64,000 nucleotides of DNA from Streptomyces sp. NBC_01445. Its GTDB lineage: Bacteria; Actinomycetota; Actinomycetes; Streptomycetales; Streptomycetaceae. The position numbers and the translations under genes are program-made. This document shows, in pieces, positions 52,403 through 61,891 of the stretch. The stretch covers positions 682,001-746,000 of the forward strand of contig NZ_CP109485.1 of assembly GCF_035918235.1 (NCBI RefSeq). Direction: 5' to 3'. The notes below the pieces were generated by a model. It was not told where the DNA came from, did no database searches, and saw nothing but the letters and a program-made list of their open reading frames with translations. Each line of letters opens with the position of its first letter. Position 1 is the first letter of the stretch.

Positions 52403-52945
52403 TCAACGCCGCGCGTGGCGGATCTTCAACCGGCCGAACCCCATGGTCCCGGAGATCCGAATCCTCGGCCCGCCCTGGCCGGAGCTCCGCGGCGCCTTGT
52501 AGCGCAGGTCCTTCCACCCGGTGTGCAGACCCTCGACGTCGACGATCGCGTCGCGAGGAACCGTGATCTTGGCCCTGCCGGTGCCGACTTGGAGCTCGAT
52601 GTCGACTGCCGGATGCTCGAAGACCGCCCGGGACAGGTCCAGGCGCACGCTTCCGAACGCGGACTCGACCTTGAGATTCCGAGGGACCCGCCATGCTCCG
52701 CGCCGCTGGATCCGTCCGCCCAGCGCGCCAATCGTGGACGAGGTGCCCGCATCCTCCTCCGGGAGCGAGGCAAGAGCCGGCCCGAGGTCGCTGTGCGTCT
52801 TGGCGGTGAGCACCTGTTGCAGCCGCTCGTCCATCTCCTCATGCGAGAGGTGCCCCTCGGCGTACGCCTCCTGCACACGTTGCACAGCAGTGGTGCGGTC
52901 GTCTTCGCTGATCGGACGTGCCGGGTTTTCCTGCGGGAGATTCAC
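52403..52945 (-). CDS. DUF1707 (SHOCT-like) domain protein
   Basis: The 180-residue protein has an N-terminal DUF1707 domain (about 10-65: ISEDDRTTAVQRVQEAYAEGHLSHEEMDERLQQVLTAKTHSDLGPALASLP). A C-terminal beta-rich domain (about 85-180: LKVESAFGSVRLDLSRAVFEHPAVDIELQVGTGRAKITVPRDAIVDVEG) resembles cell-wall-active or DUF2154-like folds. It lacks transmembrane helices. The role is unknown. Confidence 0.88.
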   Translation of the reverse strand: MNLPQENPARPISEDDRTTAVQRVQEAYAEGHLSHEEMDERLQQVLTAKTHSDLGPALASLPEEDAGTSSTIGALGGRIQRRGAWRVPRNLKVESAFGSVRLDLSRAVFEHPAVDIELQVGTGRAKITVPRDAIVDVEGLHTGWKDLRYKAPRSSGQGGPRIRISGTMGFGRLKIRHARR

Positions 52946-53098
52946 CGTTTCACTCTAGTGTCGGGAATTCCGCTGCCGCCGACGAATCCACTCGTCCAGG
53001 GCCCGCCCCCCGGGAAGTCGGTCTGCGCCTATCCCCGCTGAGCAGCTGGAACGCGACTAGTGTGCACCCCTGACAAAACGTCACGAAAGGAATCCCTC

Positions 53099-53515
53099 AT
53101 GGCCTCTCGACTCAACCCGTACATCAGCTTTGCCGGTGACGCCAAGCAAGCCATGGAGTTCTACAAGAGCGTTTTCGGCGGCGACCTGTCGGTGAACACG
53201 TACAGCTCATTCGGCTCCGAGACGCCCCCCGGGTACGCCGACAAGGTCATGCACGGCATGCTCGAGGCTCCGAACGGCTTCACGCTCATGGGGGCGGACA
53301 ACCCTCCGGGCATGGAGCTCAAGCAGGGCAACAACTTCTCCGTGAGCCTGAGCGGCGACGACGCCGACGAGCTCCGCGGCTACTGGGAGAAGCTGTCCGC
53401 CGGCGGCAACGTGGCGGTCCCGCTGGAGAAGCAGATGTGGGGCGACGTGTTCGGCATGTGCAACGACAAGTTCGGCATCACCTGGATGGTGAACATCAGC
53501 GAGGCCGGCGCCTGA
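53099..53515 (+). CDS. PhnB-like VOC-family protein
   Basis: The ATG at 53099 follows GAAAGGAATCCC, giving 138 residues. The PhnB/glyoxalase pattern is MASRLNPYISFAGDAKQAMEFYKSVFGGDL, MHGMLEAPNGFTLMGADNP, QGNNFSVSLSGDDADELRGYWEKLSAGG, MWGDVFGMCNDKFGITWMVNIS. Such dimeric VOC proteins often bind small ligands; the enzymatic function is unproven. It stands alone. Confidence 0.9.
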   Translation: MASRLNPYISFAGDAKQAMEFYKSVFGGDLSVNTYSSFGSETPPGYADKVMHGMLEAPNGFTLMGADNPPGMELKQGNNFSVSLSGDDADELRGYWEKLSAGGNVAVPLEKQMWGDVFGMCNDKFGITWMVNISEAGA

Positions 53516-53557
53516 CCAGCCGCAGATGCCGGGCGATTCGCGGACGAGCGGTGTGCG

Positions 53558-54199
53558 TCAGCTGCCCCTGCGCATCAGCAGACGCCCCTGGCGGAACCGT
53601 TCGCCCTCGCGAGGCTCGCGCAGCATCCGGCCCACCTCGGTGAACCCGGCCTTGGCGGCCATCTTCGCCAGGTCGTCGATCGGCCACCGGTAAGCCGTCA
53701 CCACCTTGTGGTCGAACTCCGTGACCGGATCGTCCCCCGACTCGAAGAAGGCGAGCAAGAGGTGGCCGCCGGGCGTGAGTACACGGCGGAACTCGTCGAA
53801 GTACGAGGGCACGTCCTCCGGTGGGGTGTGGATGACCGAGTACCAGGACACGATGCCGTTCAGCGATCCGTCGGCCAGGCTCAGGGCGTCCATGGAGCCG
53901 ACCTCGAACCGGAGGTCCGGGTAGGTCTCGCGGGCCAGATCGATCATCGCCGGCGACAGGTCGATGCCGAAGACATCGAGGCCGAGGTTCCGCAGGTGCG
54001 CCGTCACTCGGCCCGGGCCGCAGCCCAGCTCGGCCACGGGCCCGCCATCGTTCGCCTGCGCGAGTTCGGCGAACGCGGCGAGCACCGCGCGGTCCAGCGG
54101 CTGTGTGTCCAGCTCGTTGCGGACGAGTTCGGCGTAGAGGGCGGCCACGGCGTCGTAGGCGTCCGCTGTCGCATTGTGGTGGGAGGGAGTCTCAGTCAC
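53558..54199 (-). CDS. SAM-dependent methyltransferase
   Basis: The 213-residue class I methyltransferase has motif I VAELGCGPGRVTAHL (near residue 56), motif II FGIDLSPAMIDLARETYP, motif III-like GSMDALSLADGSLNGIVSWYSVIHTPP and post-motif LTPGGHLLLAFFESGDD. The substrate is unknown. It converges with the PhnB-like gene, with no dedicated partner nearby. Confidence 0.9.
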   Translation of the reverse strand: MTETPSHHNATADAYDAVAALYAELVRNELDTQPLDRAVLAAFAELAQANDGGPVAELGCGPGRVTAHLRNLGLDVFGIDLSPAMIDLARETYPDLRFEVGSMDALSLADGSLNGIVSWYSVIHTPPEDVPSYFDEFRRVLTPGGHLLLAFFESGDDPVTEFDHKVVTAYRWPIDDLAKMAAKAGFTEVGRMLREPREGERFRQGRLLMRRGS

Positions 54200-54342
54200 A
54201 AGCGACGAGACTAGAGCCTCGCGCTGACAAGTGCCCGTCGTGGGCCTCCCCCCTCTCAGGGGCCCATGACTGTGTCAACTCCCTTGTTTCGCCAGTAGTT
54301 TGACGCAGCCAACCTCTCAGGCCGCCGCCGCACACACATCGG

Positions 54343-55287
54343 TCACCGGCCCCCGCTCAGCCCCTTTCGGTGCGCACGCCGCGTCAGTGGGCGGTCGATC
54401 GCGTCGACCAGCCAGTCCAGCTCTGCCTGATCCCCGAGTACGGGATTCGAGAGCTTCCCGACGCCGTCGATGGTGATCTCGACGATGTCGCCGCCCCGGA
54501 GGGTGAAGTCGAGTCCCGGCACGATGCCGGTGCCGGTGGACAGCACCGCGCCGTCGGGGAACGGCTGGGAGTGCCAGAGATGGTCCACCAGCCCTTGCGG
54601 CGGACGGTGGAAGGAGGCCGTGGTGGTCGTCGCCTCGTAGGCGACGGCCCCGCCCCGCCGCACCACGAGGGCGATCTTCAGGGCGGTCGCGTCCTCGATC
54701 TCCCAGAAGGGTGCGATGCCTGCGGACACCGCCGCGCTTCCGGCGTAGATCTTGGCCTGGGGCAGATAGAGGGGGTTCTCGCCCTCGATCGAACGGGAGC
54801 TGACGTCGTCCACGATCACGTAACCGACCGTCTCGCCATGCCGGTTGAGCACGAGGCCGAGTTCGGGCTCGGGGACGTCGAGGTCCGAGTCCTCCCGTAC
54901 GGCGATCGGCTCGTCGTCGGTCACGACGCGCCAGGGCTGGGACTTGAAGAACAGCTCCGGGCGCTCGGCGTCGTAGATCCGCTCGTACACGGACTGCTCG
55001 GTGCTCTCCGCCACCCGGGCGTCCCGGGAACGCTCGTACGTGACGCCGGCGGCCCACAACTCCATCAGGCCGTCGAGCGGCGGCAGCAGCAGGACGTCGC
55101 CCGCCGGAAGGCCCGGCCCGGTGGAGGCCGCGGTGGCCTCCGTCAGCGCGCGCAGTTCCCCTGCCTGAAGTCGCAGCAGGTCGGCGATGCGCGGCGCGCC
55201 ATCGAAGGTGCGGATGGTTCCGGTCCCGTCGCTGACTCCGGTGTGTACCGTTCCGGTGTCGTCAGCGAAGCGCACGATGCGCGTCAT
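54343..55287 (-). CDS. Fumarylacetoacetate-hydrolase-family protein (2,4-diketo-3-deoxy-L-fuconate hydrolase candidate)
   Basis: The ATG at 55287 follows GAGGGG, giving 314 residues. FAH-fold motifs are LLPPLDGLMELWAAGVTYERS, WRVVTDDEPIAVREDSDLDVPEPELGLVLNRHGETVGYVIVDDVSSRSIEGENPLYLPQAK and PDGAVLSTGTGIVPGLDFTLRGGD. The acidic metal-binding residues (E-x-E of PEPELGLV and Asp in VDDVSS) are present. With a fuconate dehydratase in the adjacent divergent gene, it probably cleaves a diketo-deoxy sugar acid, as in the fucose oxidative route. It overlaps the MFS gene by 26 nt. Confidence 0.85.
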   Translation of the reverse strand: MTRIVRFADDTGTVHTGVSDGTGTIRTFDGAPRIADLLRLQAGELRALTEATAASTGPGLPAGDVLLLPPLDGLMELWAAGVTYERSRDARVAESTEQSVYERIYDAERPELFFKSQPWRVVTDDEPIAVREDSDLDVPEPELGLVLNRHGETVGYVIVDDVSSRSIEGENPLYLPQAKIYAGSAAVSAGIAPFWEIEDATALKIALVVRRGGAVAYEATTTTASFHRPPQGLVDHLWHSQPFPDGAVLSTGTGIVPGLDFTLRGGDIVEITIDGVGKLSNPVLGDQAELDWLVDAIDRPLTRRAHRKGLSGGR

Positions 55288-56587
55288 TTTCGTTCCCCTC
55301 TGCGGGAGTTCGGGTGGTCTGCCCCACCCAGTCGAAACCGGTGGCCACGACGGCCCCGGCGGCGGCGATCGCCGCGATGACATAGAGGCCGCCGGCTCCC
55401 GAACCGGTACCCGACTCGACGGCACCCATCACATACGGGCCGACGAAACCGCCGAGGTTGCCGAAGCCGGAGATCAGCGGGATGGTGCCGGCGATCTGGA
55501 TGCCGGCGAGGATCGTGGGCGGCACCGTCCAGAACACCGGCTGCGCGCCCAGGAAGCCGAAGGCGGCGACACACAGGGCGGCGACCGCGGGCACCGGCGG
55601 CAGGAGCACGCCGCCGAGCAGTCCGGCGACGGTCAGTACGAGGGCGAGCCGCAGGGGCCCGCGCCGGTCGCCGGTGCGGTCGGAGTACCAGGGCAGGATC
55701 ACCACGCCGAGCAGGGCGAACACCCAGGGCAGAGCGGACACGAAGCCGATACCGACATCGCCGAGACCGTCGATGCGGCCGACCAGCGCCGGCAGCCAGA
55801 AGGTGACCCCGTACACGCTGATCTGGATCGCGAAGTAGACGAACATCAGCCGGAGCACCCGGCTGTCGCTGATGATGGCGCGGGCGCGCTGCGGTGAGCG
55901 CATGCTCGGGTCCGGGCGGTCCGCGGCGATGCGGTCGGTGAGGAGCACCTTCTCCTCGCTCGTCAGCCAACTCGCCTGTTCCGGTCGGTCGGTGAGGAGC
56001 CAGGGGACGGCGATTGCCAGCAGGACGGTGGGCGCGCCCTCCAGGAGGAACATCCACTTCCAGCCGTCGAGCCCGGCCAGGCCGTGGAGCCCGATGAGAT
56101 AGCCGCCGAGCGGGTTGCCGATGATGCTGGAGATGGCGACGGCGGATTGGAACATCCCCGTCGCCTTGCCGCGGTCGGCGGCCGGGAACCAGTACGTGAT
56201 GTAGAGGATCACGCCGGGGAAGAAGCCGGCTTCGGCGGCACCGAGCAGGAAGCGCAACGCGTAGAAGCTGGTGGGGCTGTTGACGAGCGCCATCGCGCAG
56301 GACAGCAGGCCCCATACGAACATGAGGCCGGCCAGCCAGCGGCGGGCGCCGATCCGGTGCAGAGCGAGGTTGGACGGGACTCCCAGCACGGCGTATCCGA
56401 CGAAGAAGACGCCGGCGCCGAGGCCGTAGGCGGCGGCGTCGATACCCACGTCCGCCTCGAGGTGGGGTTTCACGAGCGCGACGTTCGTGCGGTCCAGAAA
56501 GCTCAGTACGAACATCAAGAAGAGTGGGGGGAGCAAGCGCCGGGACACCTTCCGGCGCACGTTCTCCACGGTGGACACCGTGTTCAT
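55262..56587 (-). CDS. MFS anion:cation symporter (ACS-like) sugar-acid permease
   Basis: The ATG at 56587 gives 441 residues and 12 likely helices. The ACS/phthalate-type signature is RRLLPPLFLMFVLSFLDRTNVALVKP, with VPSNLALHRIGARRWLAGLMFVWG after helix 2 and GAAEAGFFPGVILYITYWFP in helix 4. Relatives carry hexuronates, galactonate or glucarate. It precedes the FAH gene in an operon and is divergent from fuconate dehydratase, so fuconate or a related sugar acid is the likely cargo. Repeated operators lie just upstream. Confidence 0.9.
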   Translation of the reverse strand: MNTVSTVENVRRKVSRRLLPPLFLMFVLSFLDRTNVALVKPHLEADVGIDAAAYGLGAGVFFVGYAVLGVPSNLALHRIGARRWLAGLMFVWGLLSCAMALVNSPTSFYALRFLLGAAEAGFFPGVILYITYWFPAADRGKATGMFQSAVAISSIIGNPLGGYLIGLHGLAGLDGWKWMFLLEGAPTVLLAIAVPWLLTDRPEQASWLTSEEKVLLTDRIAADRPDPSMRSPQRARAIISDSRVLRLMFVYFAIQISVYGVTFWLPALVGRIDGLGDVGIGFVSALPWVFALLGVVILPWYSDRTGDRRGPLRLALVLTVAGLLGGVLLPPVPAVAALCVAAFGFLGAQPVFWTVPPTILAGIQIAGTIPLISGFGNLGGFVGPYVMGAVESGTGSGAGGLYVIAAIAAAGAVVATGFDWVGQTTRTPAEGNENDAHRALR

Positions 56588-56638
56588 CGGACCTCCCTGC
56601 GGTCCACGCTGACTCGCGTAGGGGCTGCGGCTGTCTGT

Positions 56639-56768
56639 CAGATGTCTGGCCTGGGGGCGCCGCAGACATCTGATCACTGGACCGTAGCGATGGCCCAACT
56701 AGCGGGCAATACCTGGGAACTAACTTGATGATCTGAGCGAAACATCTGGCGAGCGCGACAGACATCTG
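56639..56768. promoter_or_regulatory. Three CAGAYRTCTG operator copies between divergent sugar-acid operons
   Basis: Near-palindromes CAGATGTCTG (56639-56648), CAGACATCTG (56663-56672) and CAGACATCTG (56759-56768), plus a half-site ACATCTGG (56741-56748), lie in the 227-bp divergent region. They are probable binding sites for the co-located FCD-type GntR regulator, covering both promoters. Confidence 0.75.
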
Positions 56769-56813
56769 ACATCTTGGCCATCAATCCGCCGGAACACACA
56801 GGAGTGACCGCCG

Positions 56814-58145
56814 ATGACTGCTCGTATCGTCGATGTGGAAACGATCGACGTCCGCTTTCCCACGTCCAAGGATCTCGACGGCTCCGACGCGATGAACGAC
56901 TCGCCGGACTACTCGGCGGCGTATGTGGTGCTGCGCGTGGCAGGCGGCGACAAGGCCACGGACGTGTCCGAGGGGCACGGCTTCACCTTCACCATCGGCC
57001 GCGGCAACGACCTCGCGGTCCAGGCCGCACGGGCGATCGGCGAGCGGGCCGTGGGCATGTCCGTCGCCGAGATCGTCAGCGACCTCGGCGGCTTCTCCCG
57101 TCATCTGCTCGGCGACAGTCAGCTGCGCTGGCTGGGCCCCGACAAGGGAGCGATCCATCTCGGCACGGCCGCGGTCGTCAACGCCGCCTGGGATCTGGCC
57201 GCCAAGCTGGCGGGCAAGCCGGTGTGGAAGCTGCTCTCCGACTTCTCACCGCAGCAGTTGGTGGACCTGGTGGACTGGCGCTACCTCAAGGACGCGCTGA
57301 CTCCGCAGGCCGCCCTCGAACTCCTCGAGTCCCGGGTGCCGGGCCGCGCCGAACGGGAGGCGTACGTGCGCCGGCACGGCTACCCCGCGTACACCACCAG
57401 CGCGGGCTGGCTCGGTTACGACGACGCCAAGCTCGCCCGGCTGTGCAAGGAGGCCGTCGCGCAGGGCTGGGACGCGGTCAAGCTCAAGGTCGGCGCCGAC
57501 CTCGAGGACGACATACGCCGCTGCCGCATCGCCCGCGAGATCATCGGCCCCGACCGCAGGCTGATGATCGACGCCAACCAGACGCTCGGCGTCGAGGAAG
57601 CGATCGCCTGGGCGGACGCGCTCGCGGAGTTCGACATCTGGTGGTTCGAGGAGCCGACCAGCCCGGACGACATCCTGGGCCACGCCGCCATCGCGCAGCG
57701 CATCGCACCGATCCACGTGGCCACCGGTGAACACGCCCACAACGCCGTGATGTTCAAGCAGTTCCTGCAGAGCAAGGCGATCGGCATCTGCCAGATCGAC
57801 GCCTGCCGGCTCGGCGGCGTGAACGAGGCGGTCGCCGCCCTGCTGCTCGCCGCCGCGCACGATGTGCCGGTCTGCCCGCACGCGGGCGGCGTCGGTCTGT
57901 GCGAGTTGGTGCAGCACCTGTCGATCTTCGACTACGTGGCGGTCAGCGGCTCGATGGAAGACCGCGTCGTGGAGTACGTGGACCACCTCCACGAGCACTT
58001 CCACGACCCGGTGCGCATCCGCGGCTCGCGCTACCTGGTGCCCGAGGCTCCGGGCTACAGCGCGCAGATCCACCGCGAGACGCTGGAGACCTACCGCTAC
58101 CCCACCGGTCCGGTCTGGGGCGAGGCCGACCGGATGGGATCCTGA
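56814..58145 (+). CDS. Enolase-superfamily L-fuconate dehydratase
   Basis: The 443-residue protein follows the fuconate-dehydratase pattern: [40 protein letters not shown], the general-base Lys of VKLKVGAD, then metal ligands [15 protein letters not shown] and [10 protein letters not shown], and [15 protein letters not shown]. These distinguish FucD from mandelate racemase and gluconate-type enzymes. It removes water from L-fuconate to give 2-keto-3-deoxy-L-fuconate. It is transcribed with the GntR gene 4 nt downstream. The fucose dehydrogenase and 2-keto-3-deoxyfuconate dehydrogenase genes of the pathway are not in the window. Confidence 0.92.
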   Translation: MTARIVDVETIDVRFPTSKDLDGSDAMNDSPDYSAAYVVLRVAGGDKATDVSEGHGFTFTIGRGNDLAVQAARAIGERAVGMSVAEIVSDLGGFSRHLLGDSQLRWLGPDKGAIHLGTAAVVNAAWDLAAKLAGKPVWKLLSDFSPQQLVDLVDWRYLKDALTPQAALELLESRVPGRAEREAYVRRHGYPAYTTSAGWLGYDDAKLARLCKEAVAQGWDAVKLKVGADLEDDIRRCRIAREIIGPDRRLMIDANQTLGVEEAIAWADALAEFDIWWFEEPTSPDDILGHAAIAQRIAPIHVATGEHAHNAVMFKQFLQSKAIGICQIDACRLGGVNEAVAALLLAAAHDVPVCPHAGGVGLCELVQHLSIFDYVAVSGSMEDRVVEYVDHLHEHFHDPVRIRGSRYLVPEAPGYSAQIHRETLETYRYPTGPVWGEADRMGS

Positions 58146-58149
58146 GCCC

Positions 58150-58884
58150 ATGTCAACGAAGAGGGATGCGGACGGCATCGGCGGGAGCGGGCACAGTGTC
58201 GTCGACGTGGCGATCAACCGGCTCAAGAAGCGCATCGAATCAGGCGAGTTCGCGCCGGGGCAGCGACTCCCCCCGGAGACCGCGCTCGCGAACGAGCTGC
58301 AGCTGTCCCGCCCCTCTCTCCGCGAGGCCGTACGCGCGCTCGCCATGGCCGGGGTCCTCGACGTACGGCGCGGTGACGGCACGTTCGTCACGGATCTGCG
58401 GCCGGACCGGCTGGTGCGCGCCATCGGCAGCTTCCTGGACCTCGCCAACGACACCGGGCTCGACGAGGTGCTGGAGTGCCGCAAGGTCATCGAGCCCGGC
58501 GCCACCGCGCTCGCGGCCACCCGGATCGACGCGGCCACCCTCGATGGTCTCCAGCAGCGGATCGAGCGCATGCGCACGCTGAACGACCCGGAGGAGCTGG
58601 TCCGCGAAGACCTCGCGTTCCACGCCGACATCGTCGCCGCGACGGGCAACCGCACCCTCGAGTCGCTGCTCTCCTCGGTCACCCAGCAGACGGCCAGGGC
58701 CCGTATCTGGCGGGCCCTGATCAAGTCCGATGTACTCGCCTGGACCCACGAGCAGCACATGGACATCTACCGCGCGCTGCGCGACCACGACAGCCTCGCC
58801 GCCTTCACCGCGGCCAGCCGGCACGTCAACGACGTGGACGCCTGGGTGCGTGACCGCCTGGACGCGGTGCGGGAGCGCTCCTGA
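58150..58884 (+). CDS. FCD-type GntR-family regulator of the fuconate genes
   Basis: The ATG at 58150 gives 244 residues. The winged helix (about 18-85) has VAINRLKKRIESGEFAPGQRLPPETALANELQLSRPSLREAVRALAMAGVLDVRRGDGTFV. The FCD ligand domain (about 100-235) has VIEPGATALAATRIDA, DLAFHADIVAATGNRTLESLL and HEQHMDIYRALRDHDSLAAFTAASRHV, with the three His that bind a divalent metal and sugar acid. It follows fucD by 4 nt and likely represses both divergent operons until a fuconate-like ligand binds. Confidence 0.93.
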   Translation: MSTKRDADGIGGSGHSVVDVAINRLKKRIESGEFAPGQRLPPETALANELQLSRPSLREAVRALAMAGVLDVRRGDGTFVTDLRPDRLVRAIGSFLDLANDTGLDEVLECRKVIEPGATALAATRIDAATLDGLQQRIERMRTLNDPEELVREDLAFHADIVAATGNRTLESLLSSVTQQTARARIWRALIKSDVLAWTHEQHMDIYRALRDHDSLAAFTAASRHVNDVDAWVRDRLDAVRERS

Positions 58885-58911
58885 GGGAGGGGGACGCCGC
58901 CACTGTTCGTG

Positions 58912-59322
58912 TCACGCGCGCCCCAGGACGACGAGCGCGACCAGCAGCACCGTGACGGCGGCGCTCATGCCGTGGGCGACGACCGCGGTGAGCGGGAAGT
59001 TCCGTTCGGCGGTGGCATGGCCCTGCGAATGTCTCCCCCGGCTGGGCAGCCAGCGGAAGAGCATCATGAAGCCGAAGGCGGCGACGATCAGAACGACGGC
59101 GCAAGCGGCCCAGGCGGAGCCGCGCGCGTTGCCGAGGAGGTACGCGGTCCAGGCGGCAAGTCCGGCGACAGCGAGGGCGATGTGGCCGAGGACGAGCCAC
59201 AGCGGCAGCCGCGTCACGCCCGGCGTGCGCTGTTGCAGCCCGCCGTGGCGGATCCACACCGTGGCCAGATATCCGCCCAGGCTCGCGGTGACCAGCCAGA
59301 CACACAGCACGGCGACACGCAT
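58912..59322 (-). CDS. Four-helix integral membrane protein of unknown function
   Basis: The ATG at 59322 with GGGGGAGC upstream gives 136 residues. About four transmembrane segments are visible (VAVLCVWLVTASLGGYLATV, LWLVLGHIALAVAGLAAWTAYLL, AWAACAVVLIVAAFGFMMLFR, AVVAHGMSAAVTVLLVALVVL). Conserved-looking His residues in helices 2 and 4 might bind haem or metal, but the family is not recognised. Confidence 0.75.
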   Translation of the reverse strand: MRVAVLCVWLVTASLGGYLATVWIRHGGLQQRTPGVTRLPLWLVLGHIALAVAGLAAWTAYLLGNARGSAWAACAVVLIVAAFGFMMLFRWLPSRGRHSQGHATAERNFPLTAVVAHGMSAAVTVLLVALVVLGRA

Positions 59323-59393
59323 ACGCTCCCCCTCGGCATCCGTTGTCCTTTGACCCAGCACAGCGCACCGCCGGGACGTCCGTTCAGACGTCC

Positions 59394-59421
59394 ATTCATC
59401 AATTCACTCGTAGGGATGAAT
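59394..59421. repeat. ATTCATC/GATGAAT inverted repeat in a divergent promoter
   Basis: Arms 59394-59400 and 59415-59421 are separated by 14 nt, between the membrane-protein gene and the esterase gene, preceded by a direct GACGTCC repeat. It could be an operator for a regulator encoded elsewhere. Confidence 0.4.
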
Positions 59422-59511
59422 AACGGCCCTGTCTCCCCCGTCGAAGCCCTGTGGTTGGCTGCGTTGTATGGGTCTCAGGCGATCGTTCCGCAGTCCGACA
59501 AGGGGTGGGTC

Positions 59512-60546
59512 ATGAGTGACCGCCGCGCGCGCTCGGAATCGGAGTCCGGCCGGGCCCCGGCACCCACGGCGGCGCCCCCGTTCGACCCCGAACAGAGCCT
59601 CGCACTCGCTGACTTGAACAAGGAGTCGAGGGAGCCGCTCACACCGGAGAATCTTGCGGCCCGGCAGATGCGGGATGCCACGGCCCGGCCCAGGCCAACC
59701 GTCGAGGATCTTCGCGCGGACGGCCGCTTCGAGGTGACGGAGTTACGCGCACCGGGACCGCCCGGCGGGCCGGACGTCACGCTCGTGAGCGCCCGGCCGT
59801 CCGGGCTCGTCGGACCGCTGCCGCTGCTCTACTACATGCACGGCGGCGCGATGGTCATGGGCAACGCATGGTCCGTGCTTCCCCGGATTCTTCGCGAGTG
59901 GGCGCTACCGCTGGACATGGCCGTGATCTCGGTCGAGTACCGGTTGGCGCCGCGGGCGCTGTACCCGGGGCCGCTGGAGGACTGCTATGCCGGGCTTGCC
60001 TGGGCGGCCGAGCACGCGGCCGAGCTGGGCGTCGACCCAGACCGCATCATCATCGGAGGCAAGAGCGCCGGCGGCGGGCTCGCCGCGGCCCTCGCTCTGC
60101 TGGCCCGCGATCGCGGCGGTCCGGAGCCGCTGGGGCAACTGCTGCTGTGCCCCATGCTCGACGACCGCGGCAGCACCTTCTCCAGCCGGCAGATGTCGGG
60201 CCTCGGGCTTTGGGACCTCACCTCGAACGCCACCGCGTGGCAGGCACTGCTCGGTGACCTCTACGGTGCTGAGGACCTGCCCCCGTACGCGGCCCCCTCC
60301 CGTGCCACGGACCTGTCACAACTCCCCCCGGCGTATCTCGACGTCGGGTCGGCAGAGATGTTCCGGGACGAGGGTGTGGCGTACGCGAACGCGATCTGGC
60401 AGGCCGGCGGCCAGGCTGAACTGCACGTATGGCCCGGCGCCTACCACGGCTTCGACAGCCTGGCGCCAAAGGCGGCCCTGAGCCGGGACGCACGCGACGC
60501 ACGCACCCGATGGCTCCGGCGCCTGCTCGCCGACCGCCGTACTTGA
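59512..60546 (+). CDS. HSL-type alpha/beta-hydrolase esterase (TTA codon present)
   Basis: The ATG at 59512 with AAGGGGTGGGTC upstream gives 344 residues. The hormone-sensitive-lipase oxyanion motif is YYMHGGAMVMG. The nucleophile is Ser185 in GGKSAGGGLA, and the acid Asp (PAYLDVGSAEMFRDE) and His (GAYHGFDS) complete the triad. It hydrolyses ester bonds of an unknown substrate. Leu78 is encoded by TTA (59743-59745), so translation may require the bldA tRNA. Confidence 0.93.
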   Translation: MSDRRARSESESGRAPAPTAAPPFDPEQSLALADLNKESREPLTPENLAARQMRDATARPRPTVEDLRADGRFEVTELRAPGPPGGPDVTLVSARPSGLVGPLPLLYYMHGGAMVMGNAWSVLPRILREWALPLDMAVISVEYRLAPRALYPGPLEDCYAGLAWAAEHAAELGVDPDRIIIGGKSAGGGLAAALALLARDRGGPEPLGQLLLCPMLDDRGSTFSSRQMSGLGLWDLTSNATAWQALLGDLYGAEDLPPYAAPSRATDLSQLPPAYLDVGSAEMFRDEGVAYANAIWQAGGQAELHVWPGAYHGFDSLAPKAALSRDARDARTRWLRRLLADRRT

Positions 60547-60801
60547 GCCTGCGCTTGCGCTCGCGGCTGCGGCTGCGGCTGCGCACCGGTGTCAGGGGAA
60601 CAAGTCTGCGAGCTTGGAGAGTTGATATGCCACGGCTCGACCACTATCCAGCGAATGGAAAGGAATGTTCTGTTCGGGGCGATATCTTCAAGGCATGTCA
60701 ATGCACGGTTTTGTCGGGACCTGGGCCGGATCCATCGCGCGGCGAAGGTGCCGAGGCGGCCCGCCGCGGGACCTGGTGCACGGAACGGGGGTTGAGGCCC
60801 C
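60547..60801. other. Intergenic region, no gene seen
   Basis: It contains a short CGGCTG/GGCTGC tandem repeat (60562-60588) after the esterase stop and an AT-richer section (60620-60715) that probably holds the promoter of the next operon. Confidence 0.5.
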
Positions 60802-61737
60802 GTGTCTCTGATGTCCCCGGCACTCGCCGACCCGAACACCCGCACCCGGTCCGCTCTCGTGTCCCGCCACGAGTGGGAGGGATACCGCTGCGAGTCGCGG
60901 CTGGTCCGGGCGGCCGCGCCGCGTATCGCACCACTGGTGCTGGTCGGCGGCGCGTTCCAGACCAAGGAGAGTTGGGGCCGTCTGGAACGTGAACTGCTCG
61001 CGCACGTGGACGTGTTCACCGTAGACCTGCCGGGATGGGGTGCCGGGAACGTCCTGCCCGACCGCCATGGTGCGGACTTCCTCGCGGACGCCCTGGGTCA
61101 CATGCTCGACGAGTCGGGGCTGACCTCCGTCAATCTCGTGGGCGGTTCCTACGGCACGGCGATTGTCTACCGCCTCGCGCAGCGGCGGCCGGAACTGGTC
61201 GAGAGAATGGTGCTGGTGGGCACCATGACGTCCATTCCCCGGCACGCCCAGGTAGCCATGCGCCGGACTCTGGACCTGCTCGTGGAGCGACGTATGGAGG
61301 AGTTCGCCGAGGAGACGGTCGCGTTCATGGTCAACTCCGACCGGATCGACTCCGTCACCGCAGGCTCCCGGGTTCGCCGCTTCCTGATGCGCCGGATGCT
61401 CAATCTGAGCGAGGAGGACGTCGCGAAGCACCTCGCCAACACGATGCGTCTGCTCAGGCACGAGATGCTCGACACGAGCCGGCCTCCGGCGATGCCGGTG
61501 CTGGTCGCCACCGGGGAGCACGACACGTTCACCACTCCGGACCTGTGCCGACACCTCGCCGCCACGTGCTCCGACAGCTGGTTCACGCAGGTCGCGGATG
61601 CCGACCACATGCTTCCGCTGGAGCGACCGGTCGAACTCGCCGATCTGATCACACACTTCCTGGCGGGCGAGGCGTTGGAACAGCTCGCGTACTGCCGCGA
61701 AGTCGAGCGGACTTCCCCGCCCTGGCCAGCACGGTGA
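60802..61737 (+). CDS. Alpha/beta-hydrolase
   Basis: The GTG at 60802 (GAGG four nt upstream; ATG at 60811 is an alternative) gives 311 residues. The nucleophile elbow is LVGGSYGTAIVYRL with Ser116, the cap is Arg-rich, the acid lies in ATGEHDTFTTP and the His in ADADHMLPLE. It has the size and fold of lipase or thioesterase-like hydrolases. It is the first gene of an apparent operon with a glycosyltransferase and a wax-ester-synthase-like gene. Confidence 0.9.
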   Translation: MSLMSPALADPNTRTRSALVSRHEWEGYRCESRLVRAAAPRIAPLVLVGGAFQTKESWGRLERELLAHVDVFTVDLPGWGAGNVLPDRHGADFLADALGHMLDESGLTSVNLVGGSYGTAIVYRLAQRRPELVERMVLVGTMTSIPRHAQVAMRRTLDLLVERRMEEFAEETVAFMVNSDRIDSVTAGSRVRRFLMRRMLNLSEEDVAKHLANTMRLLRHEMLDTSRPPAMPVLVATGEHDTFTTPDLCRHLAATCSDSWFTQVADADHMLPLERPVELADLITHFLAGEALEQLAYCREVERTSPPWPAR

Positions 61738-61891
61738 GAACGCCCGGCGGCGTCCCGGGCAGTACGTGGTCATGTGACTCCCGGTCCGCGTGCTCGTTGG
61801 TGGCGTATGGAAAAGCGCGAGTCGCGGCAGCCCATCGACCTGGCAGGAACCCCGGGCTGCGCGACTCCGGTTGAAAGGGGACCCGCACTCG

